From Basidiobolus meristosporus CBS 931.73 (taxonomy: Eukaryota > Basidiobolomycota > Basidiobolomycetes > Basidiobolales > Basidiobolaceae), in NCBI GenBank assembly GCA_002104905.1, contig MCFE01000968.1, positions 1-23,236 of the forward strand: a DNA stretch of 23,236 bases, given 5' to 3'. The notes under the pieces are model-generated. The model worked only from the letters and a program-made list of their open reading frames with translations. It did not search any database and was not told the DNA's origin. Shown here piece after piece: positions 17,477 through 23,236 of this stretch; the stretch's first letter is position 1; the number at the start of each line of letters is the position of its first letter. The position numbers were made by a program, and so were the translations under genes.

Positions 17477-18490
17477 TCAAGAGCATGGATGTTGTATTTG
17501 AGGAGAATTCAGATCAGAAAGCCACAGAAATCATAGGCCAGCTGCCTGATGATGCAATCCACACTAATGAAGAAGATACGTACCAAATCAAGCCTGATAG
17601 GGAAGATACTTCTACCAGTTCCAGAGCAGAACAGATTATCCCAGTTAAGAGATCTACCAGAATAAGAAATGCCCATGGATCCTGGTGGCAGACATCCTAT
17701 GATCATGAAGAAGCTTATCTTGCCTTATGTGCCAAACCTCAGAATCTGGAACAGGCAATGCAAAGTCCAGATGCCACTATGTGGCAACAAGCCATGCAGG
17801 AGGAGTACCAGTCACTGATCAAGGCAATAACATGGGAGCTGATAGATTTACCAAATGGGAGAAAGCCAATAGGATGTAGATTGGTCTACAAGATCAAGAT
17901 AACTTCAAATGGTGCTGTTGATAAGTACAAGGTTGGAGTGGTGGCTAAAGGCTATTCACAGAGCCAGGGACTATACTTTAAGGAAACATTTGCTCCGGTT
18001 GCAAAGCTTAACTTCATTAGGACAGTTCTAGCCCTGGCAGCTGTACACAGTCTAGATTTACGCCAAATGGATGTCAAAACAGCCTTTCTAAATGGGGATT
18101 TGCAACTAACTATAATTATGGAGCACCAGAAGGTTTTACCAATCCAAAAGACCCCCATAAGGTGTGTAAAATTAGCAAATTGTTGTATGGGCTCAAGCAG
18201 GCACTTAGAGCATGGAATAACAAGATTGACACATATCTAAAGGAAATTGGGTTCTCTCAAAGCACTGCAGATCACAGTATATATGTGAAACAGCTCAAAA
18301 GGGTGTGATCACCCTAGTTCTGTATGTGGACAACCTAATTATAGCTGCAAGTGACCAAGAGGCACTTAAACAGTTGTAATCAGATCTCTTCAGCAAGTTT
18401 GAGATGAAAGATCTTGGAAAATTGAGCTATTTTTTTGGAATTGAAGTTAGTTTCAACATAACTACGCAGATAATTGTGCTAAATCAGGCC
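17449..18490 (+). pseudogene. Copia A: reverse transcriptase (RVT_2 type)
   Basis: After the integrase linker (ATEIIGQLPDD, PVKRSTRIRNA) comes the copia RT: AMQEEYQSLIKAITWELIDLP, GCRLVYKIK, KYKVGVVAKGYSQ, ETFAPVAKL, then LRQMDVKTAFLNGDL with its catalytic Asp (18070-18072). A frameshift near 18112 moves the sense to YGAPEGFTNPKDP and ISKLLYGLKQALRAWN. A second one near 18295 leads to VITLVLYVDNLIIA. That motif should be YVDD; the second Asp codon is AAC (18332-18334), a G-to-A change giving Asn. The polymerase is therefore inactive. The 263-residue open frame 17449-18240 is only partly genuine at its end. Confidence 0.9.
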
Positions 18491-19296
18491 AAGTAAATTA
18501 GGGATACTCTTAGAGGCTTCAAAATGGAAAATTGCTAACCTACAGCTGCTGCTATCAACAATAACCTGAGATTAAGCAAATCTCAGCCAGTTATAGATGA
18601 AACGGCTGAAATTTGGACCAAGACTTTCCCTATCAATCAATAGTTGGTAGCCTAATGTACTTGATGGCGTCTACATATCCAGATGTTGCAGTGGGAGTTG
18701 GAATAGTCAGTTAATTCATGCAGAATCATGGATCATATCAAATTGCAGCAGTCAAGCGGATTTTTAGATATCTACAAGGTACCATAAGTATAGTACTGGA
18801 ATACTCTAGAGCAGCTAATAGGCAAAAAATTGATGGCTATAGTGATACAGATTGGGGTATGGATCTGATTGACAGATGCTCTACCACAGGCTATGTATTT
18901 CTTTATGCTGGTATAGCTATTACTTGAAATTGCAAGAAACAACCAACTATGGCCCTATTTACAACTGAAGGAGAATATATGGCTGCATGTCAAACAACTA
19001 AGAAGGCTATATGGCTAGAAAAATTATTCAAAGACTTAGGTTTTAATTCAGATGAACCAACATATATTTACAAGGATAGTCAAAGTTGTATTTCATTAGC
19101 TAGGAATCCCACCAATCATGCCAGAACTAAGCACATGTATATACAGCATTACTTTGTGAGGGAAGCTGTAGAAAATAACTTAGTAGAGTTAGTGTACTGC
19201 CCAACTAACAAAATGGTGGCAGATATATTGACAAAACCACTAGCTAGGGCACAATTTGAGAATCCCTGGGAGGAATTAGGATTAAGAAATAATTGA
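18491..19296 (+). pseudogene. Copia A: RNase H
   Basis: Copia RNase H with IAAVKRIFRYLQGT, DGYSDTDWGMD, TTEGEYMAACQ, IYKDSQSCISLARNP, ARTKHMYIQHYFVRE and KMVADILTKPLARAQFE. The acidic residues of the core (SDTDW, GEYMA, KDSQ, VADIL) are present. In-frame stops occur at 18712-18714 (TAA, probably from CAA) and 18925-18927 (TGA for the Trp of ITWNCKKQ, which is intact in B). The pol frame ends with a natural TGA at 19294-19296, just before the polypurine tract. Confidence 0.9.
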
Positions 19297-19299
19297 GTT

Positions 19300-19308
19300 G
19301 AGGGGAAG
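19300..19308 (+). promoter_or_regulatory. Polypurine tract of copia A
   Basis: GAGGGGAAG, all purine, abuts the TGTTGAAAT start of the 3' LTR. The equivalent in B is AAGGGGCAG. Confidence 0.8.
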
Positions 19309-19676
19309 TGTTGAAATATTGGACTTTTTGGTGTCATTATGCAGCTAAAAATTTACTTAACAATTCTGGACTAGTCTTGGTCAATGTGGAACTACTTTAC
19401 AGCTCTAACTTTGCCATTTTTTCAGATCTATGGTCTTATGATTATTCCCCCATAGTTGGTATCAAATTAGCACTAATACAAATTATTATGTACTAACCCT
19501 AAAACTGTTGCAGAATGCTCCTGAATATTGAGAAATCCTTGTTACTTAGTGTTAGAGCTTAATTACCTCTACAAAGGTAGAAATACTGAGCTTCTTTATG
19601 AATAAACAACAGTTCAACTTTTATCACTATTTCTTGATAAGTCCCCTACAACCAGATCACTTGTTAAATTGCAACA
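19309..19676 (+). repeat. 3' LTR of copia A
   Basis: 368 bp, TGTTGAAAT to TTGCAACA, with TGTTG/CAACA inverted ends. The promoter word found in the 5' LTR as TATAAATA reads TAGAAATA here, but AATAAAC is kept. It is followed by the target duplication TAGCT (19677-19681). Confidence 0.92.
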
Positions 19677-19681
19677 TAGCT

Positions 19682-19889
19682 GAACTGTTATTTATTCATA
19701 AAGAGGATCACTATTTATACCTTTTTGGAAGTAATACAGCTTTAGCACTAAGTAAGGAGGGTTTCTCAACATCTGGGAGCACTCTGCAACAATTTCAGGG
19801 CTAGTAAATAATGTTTGGCAAAAAGTGTGAATTTGATGTTGACTATATGGGAATGATCATAGGATCATAGATGTGAAGAAACTGGCAAA
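19682..19889 (-). repeat. 5' LTR of copia B, outer fragment (truncated)
   Basis: Begins GAACTGTTATTTATTC and tracks the B 3' LTR from about 10744 to 10951 (shared words ATTCATAAAGAGGA, TAAGGAGGGTTTCT, GGATCATAGATGTGAAG, ACTGGCAAA). It breaks off at about 19889, so the remaining 100 bp up to TTTCAACA is missing. It would be the promoter-proximal outer end of B. Confidence 0.88.
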
Positions 19890-19893
19890 AAAA

Positions 19894-19956
19894 CAGTACA
19901 AGATTGCAACTCTTACCAACAATGCTAAATTGTCAAGATACTGGTCTACCAGGTAC
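19894..19956 (+). pseudogene. Gypsy E: C-terminal pol fragment
   Basis: Aligns on the plus strand with 9276-9330 at the end of gypsy D pol: CAAG, TTGCAA, CTTAC, TCAAGAT and TGGT at matching positions. The protein reading resembles LKLARLTDNTEQSRCW in D (here YKIATLTNNAKLSRYW). It is probably the far side of the same gypsy remnant that flanks copia B on the left (10335-10683), with the intervening part lost along with the outer end of the B LTR. Confidence 0.55.
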
Positions 19957-20715
19957 TTTGATAATGGGCTAGGCCAATCTGATCCATGCACCTAATTGAG
20001 TTGTGCCACTTGTTTATCTTGGTAAGGCATCAGCAACCATGTTGTTTTTCCTAGGCAGTGGACAATCTGTAAATGAAATTGCTGAATGTATCCATTCCAT
20101 CTTGTCATTCTTCTAGAGAGTACCATCTGAGTAAATATATACTTGAGGGAGGCATGCTCAGTCTTTATGGTGCATTTGACTCCTTCAATATAGCATCTCC
20201 ATGTCTTCAAGCAGTGTATCATAGCAAGCATCTCCTTCTCTTGCACTGCAATGTTTTGTTCTTCTGAGTTCAGCTTCTTGGATTCAAAAGCAACTGGGTA
20301 GTCCTTGCCCTTGAGTTCTTGGCTCAATATGCCACCAATTGAACAATCTGAAGCATCTACACACAGTAAACACTTTTCTGACGTCAGCTATTCTTAAGCT
20401 TGGCAGCTTAGCAAGATCATTCTTGAGCATCTGAAAGGCAGACTCACAAGCTGTGTCCCACTTGGAGGTATTGTCTTTCCTGGGGATATCAGTCAAAGGG
20501 CCTGCAATACTTGCAAAAGACTTGACAAATCTCCAATTATAGGAAACCATTCCAAGGAATGATCTGAGTTCTGCTATACTATGGGGCTGCTTCAGATTCT
20601 TGATGACTTTAACCTTCTCAGTGTCTAAGGTTACTCCTGTGCTAGTCATTCTATGTCTCAGATATTCAACATGTTCCTTAGAGGATTCACACTTGGCAAG
20701 CTTGCTGTTGTATCC
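19957..20715 (-). pseudogene. Gypsy F: RT tail and RNase H fragment
   Basis: Minus-strand relative of gypsy D 7370-8125. From right to left: KLAKCESSKEHVEYLRH, TSTGVTLDTEKVKVIKNLKQ, AELRSFLGMVSYNWRFVKSF, PLTDIPRKDN, then after a frameshift near 20365 the VDASDCSIGGILSQE motif, KGKDYPVAFESKKLN, QEKEMLAMIHCLKTW, IKTEHASLKYI and a frameshifted VADA-type end. TDHAS is changed to TEHAS at a catalytic Asp. It has no ends of its own: it starts abruptly near 20715 and stops near 19957, where it meets gypsy E in the opposite orientation. The apparent starts at 20327 and 20742 are TTG codons. Confidence 0.88.
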
Positions 20716-20788
20716 AAGAGAAAGTGTAATCAAGCTCTTCAATGGTTTAACTGAACCAAAGGGACAATTAAGTGCAGAATCTTAGAAT

Positions 20789-21402
20789 TGTCAGAGAGTG
20801 GCGGAAATATTAGCAGAAAGATTCTGATCTAATATTGGTCTTGGATATAGCCGGGTTGGCTATAAAGGCAATGATATTTGTTTGCTAGGCAGGCTAGGCT
20901 TGGTGTTATTTGGAGTGCTAGATATACTAGGCTTGGATAGAAACTGGAACGGAATTGTTGGATTCTTATTTTTGCTGAGACAGAATCTTAATTTTGTTGA
21001 GACACACACTAGACCAAAAGGTTCAGTAAACTTTATTTATACTTTTCTGATCAAGTTGAATTAGTAAGCACCAAGGGACTGGATTGAATGAAATCAATTT
21101 GGGTGTTCATAGGTGCATAATATAAATGAAAATTACATCATCAATCAACTGATGTCTTGGCAACTGCACCATGGTTGGATAGATCTCAGATGACTAATCA
21201 CCTGGGAAGGCTTGGCAGATAGGTTGATAACGTAATGACCATTTGAAAATAGATCAGGTGTGATTGCTAAAAATAGATTCTGAGGTGGGATAAAATAAAC
21301 TGTAACTGGGATTTGTTATGTTTGGGTTAGGGAAAATCAGTTAGGGTACTAGATTTTCAAACGGAGTAAAATTGGCTAAGTTTTAAATGTTGATGCACAA
21401 CA
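20789..21402 (-). repeat. 3' LTR of chromovirus G
   Basis: Proposed 614 bp. On the element strand it begins TGTTGTGCATCAAC immediately after the pol stop codon and ends CTCTGACA. A TATAAATAAAG word sits near 21044-21032 and could serve as TATA box and overlap the polyadenylation signal. CTAGGCTTGG is repeated twice near 20895 and 20930. The ends are inferred from TG...CA and the pol/polypurine junction, since the partner LTR is outside the window. Confidence 0.72.
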
Positions 21403-21414
21403 TCACTTCCTTCC
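21403..21414 (-). promoter_or_regulatory. Polypurine tract of chromovirus G, overlapping the pol stop
   Basis: The element strand reads GGAAGGAAG followed by TGA and then the LTR. The purine run therefore encodes the last residues of pol, and the stop codon touches the LTR. Confidence 0.65.
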
Positions 21415-22815
21415 GGAAGAGGAGCTTTTTGATCCCTTCTGGGTTCCTCTACGGCTCCAATACTGATCAATTATGGCAACATCATCAAAGTTGGTGTAAG
21501 GTTCCCAGGTGTTGTGTTTGGCATCATAGCCTTTCCACTTGACTAAATAAAGGCAATTTGGTTCTTCTCCATCATGGTCCACCATAGCTTCAACTTCATA
21601 GGATTCCAAAGTTACTGGGTCTTGGGAAATAAGTTTGAGTGAAGAAGGTGGAAAGTTTTTGGGTAGCGGTGCTCCAGTGTTATCCTGAAGTACATAAGAT
21701 CCTCCAGTAGTGCGTCTGATAACCTTGAATGGTTCTTCATACTTGGGGTCAAGCTTAGATTGCCGGATTGGATCTAGTGTCATGACATATGACCCATCTG
21801 GGAAGCTGCTGTTCCTGTGTCTTGAGGCGTACGTTGAAGTCATCTTTTGCTGAGAGGCCTTACTTCTGGCACTGATAGCAGGGTAGACAATGTTGGTAAG
21901 GTACTCAAGCTGGTTCTTTAGCTTATCTGTATTCAAACTTGCTAACTCTGTATTCTGGTAGTCTCCAAAGTGGTTGTATCTTCTTCCAAACATCAAGGAA
22001 AATGGTGTTGATCCATGTAGAGCGGCAATTTTGGTGTTGATAGCATATTGTACAGTTGGAATGTACTTGTCCCAATTCTTCTTGATACCTATGATAGATT
22101 TCCTGATGATGTTCATGGAAGTCTGAACATGTCTTTCAGCCAGTCCATTAGCTTTGGGATGATATGGAGTGATCAGACGGTGATCAATGGCGCTATTCTA
22201 GCAAAGGGCTTTGATCACGTGATTCACAAATTCTGTTCCATTATCCAATTGAATGACCTTAGGGAATCCAAAAAGGCAGAAGAGCTTGAATAGTTCTTGT
22301 GCAATAGTGGCAGCATACTTGTCTGGGATAGCTTTGAGGAAGACAAAACGTGTGCAGACATCCACAATTACAAAGAGGTAGGTATTACCATCATCACTAG
22401 TGGTGAAAGGTCCAGCTAGATCAATTGCAATATGATCCATAGGAAGGCTTGCATGGATGGGGCTCAAAGGGTGAAATCCATGGCGGCTGATATTGTAAAG
22501 TTGACATTCTCTGCAGGACTTGACAGATTCTAAGCAGTCAACTTTGATATTTGGCCAGTGATATCCATCAGAGTGTAGCTTCTTCATAAGTGTGTCAGCT
22601 CCAAAGTGGCCAAGTAAATGACTCCTCTGTATCAATGTTTTCCTTTGTTCTTCAGGTGGGATTTTCCAAGTTGCTGAATCCAGTTGAGGAATTATTTTGG
22701 AAGTTGTAGAGAGTTTACTGATTACATCAGTAATCACATGTCCCTCCCAAGGTGAAGTTGGAAAAAGTCTTGACAGGTGGTCAGGAAGGATGTTGAGAAT
22801 TCCTGGGCAATGCAT
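21403..22815 (-). pseudogene. Chromovirus G: integrase with GPY/F-like region and chromodomain
   Basis: Single frame with one TAG at 22198-22200. The zinc domain reads RSHLLGHFGADT and SCRECQ. The core follows: HIAIDLAGPF (Asp), VIQLDNGTEF (Asp) and ANGLAERHV (Glu), the last two 35 residues apart counting the stop position. YEEPFKVIRRTTGGSYVL is the C-terminal SH3/GPY-like region. The last 65 residues contain a chromodomain (about 21457-21603): SYEVEAMVDH, LYLVKWKGYD, NTWEPYTNF, IIDQYW, with cage-type aromatics Tyr, Trp and Tyr in place. Such domains guide integration to methylated-histone chromatin in fungal chromoviruses. The protein ends in a basic Ser-rich tail, with its TGA at 21405-21403. 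The stop makes it defective unless read through. Confidence 0.92.
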
Positions 22816-23236
22816 AACTGATATTCATAATCAAGTAGAGTATCAAGCCAGTTGGTAAGCATTGGAGTCAGAGTCTTCTGAGTGTGGATATAGACAAGGG
22901 CTTGGTGGTCAGTGTACAAGGTAAAAGGATTACCCCATAGATACTGATGAAACTTCTTCAAGGCAAAGACTATGGCAAGTAGCTCCTTCTTGGTAGCAGA
23001 GTAGTTTCTCTCAGCAGGGTGTAGGGACCTGGCTTGGAAAGAGATCCAGTGAGGCGGATTTTGGTCTTCATCTTGATAGAGGACTGCCCCTAACCCAACA
23101 TTAGATGCATCTGTAGCAACAACAAAGGGCTTAGTAAAGTCTGGGTAGGATAAGCTGGGTGCTTGTGGAAGCAGTTGGCAGAGTGACTCAAAGGCTTGGT
23201 CATGAGTCTTGTTCCAGGCTGAGGTGAGATCAGGGC
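22800..23236 (-). pseudogene. Chromovirus G: RNase H (incomplete at right edge)
   Basis: Open from the window edge to about 22815 on the minus strand. Residues in order: DQAFESLCQLL, PFVVATDASNVGLGAVLYQ, ARSLHPAERNYSATKKELLAIVFALKKFHQYL, FTLYTDHQALVYI. These contain the gypsy RNase H acidic residues (TDAS, KKELL, TDHQ). Near 22815 a one-base change shifts the frame: YEYQLCIAQE in the first frame gives way to HCPGILNILPDHLSRLF in the second, which carries the last RNase H Asp (PDHLSR) and leads into integrase. A TTG at 22961 is not a true start. Confidence 0.9.

Larger units (their letters stand above)
15002..19676 (+). mobile_element. Copia element A, plus strand, inserted in the 5' LTR of B
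   Basis: A Ty1/copia element of 4675 bp with two LTRs (369 and 368 bp), half-tRNA primer site, gag, protease, integrase, RT and RNase H in copia order (integrase before RT), and polypurine tract. It is flanked by TAGTT (14997-15001) and TAGCT (19677-19681), a 5-bp duplication with one mismatch. B LTR sequence lies on both sides and is continuous once A is removed. All domains are present, but stops, frameshifts and lost active-site residues show it is dead. Confidence 0.92.
10684..19889 (-). mobile_element. Copia element B, minus strand, split by elements A and C
   Basis: A Ty1/copia element read right to left: 5' LTR in two pieces (19682-19889 outer, 14941-15001 inner), half-tRNA primer site at 14926-14940, gag, protease, integrase, a remnant of RT, RNase H, and 3' LTR at 10684-11052. 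Copia A (15002-19676) sits in its 5' LTR, and a 1213-bp element, C, sits in its integrase. Compared with A, B also lacks about 360 bp between protease and gag-pre-integrase and about 900 bp of RT. The outer 100 bp or so of its 5' LTR is deleted, so no target duplication for B can be shown. Confidence 0.88.
20789..23236 (-). mobile_element. Chromovirus G (gypsy with chromodomain), 5' part outside the window
   Basis: Minus-strand Ty3/gypsy chromovirus. Visible here are RNase H (incomplete at its start), integrase with a C-terminal chromodomain, polypurine tract and 3' LTR. It is the least damaged element: over 1.8 kb of pol I see one frameshift (near 22815) and one in-frame stop (22198-22200). 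It is unrelated in detail to gypsy D, E and F, which lack the chromodomain. The 5' LTR, gag, protease and RT should lie beyond 23236. Confidence 0.9.

Noticed and set aside
11053-19308. Inverted repeat as a segmental inversion or assembly artefact
   Set aside because: The arms differ at many positions, B carries its own insertion C and deletions, and A has its own target duplication in the B LTR. Nested insertion explains all of this.

Overview
This window looks like a gene-free heterochromatic stretch of a fungal genome, built almost entirely from nested and decayed LTR retrotransposons. I infer a filamentous fungus, perhaps a basidiomycete, with low confidence. The grounds are a Ty3/gypsy pol ending in a chromodomain, Ty1/copia elements with a half-tRNA-iMet type primer site, AT-rich sequence with few CpG by eye, and no prokaryotic features. 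I found no host gene, tRNA, rRNA or CRISPR array that I could support.

Left third (1-6187): two copies of an approximately 195-bp LTR-like repeat (R1), a broken reading frame of unknown function (505-1563), an old gypsy gag and protease remnant (2999-4714), and an old copia remnant, here called H (protease, gag-pre-integrase and RNase H, about 5130-6187). Middle-left (6188-9740): a structurally complete but dead gypsy element, D. It has two 368-369 bp LTRs, a primer site, a polypurine tract and a 4-bp target duplication (CTTT), and it sits inside copia H. Its gag and protease are largely deleted, and its RT, RNase H and integrase carry stops, frameshifts and an active-site substitution. The tail of H follows (9745-9864), then a second copy of the 1-kb-region repeat and a gypsy integrase fragment, E.

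Middle-right (10684-19889): a nest of one copia family. Element B lies on the minus strand and was inserted into gypsy fragment E. Element A lies on the plus strand and was inserted into the 5' LTR of B, leaving a 5-bp duplication (TAGTT/TAGCT). Because A and B are the same family in opposite orientation, this makes a large inverted repeat centred near 15.1 kb. B also carries a 1213-bp insertion with TG...CA ends and an ATTC duplication, called C here (probable solo LTR). C holds an array of 13 AAAGGGG motifs forming hairpins.

Right end (19890-23236): small gypsy scraps in opposite orientations (E tail, F), then the 3' LTR and the RNase H, integrase and chromodomain part of a minus-strand chromovirus, G. 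G is the least damaged element and continues past the right edge.

Relative order inferred from nesting: H before D; E before B; B before A and C. About 11-12% divergence between the paired LTRs of D and of A (hand alignment) suggests that both insertions are old.
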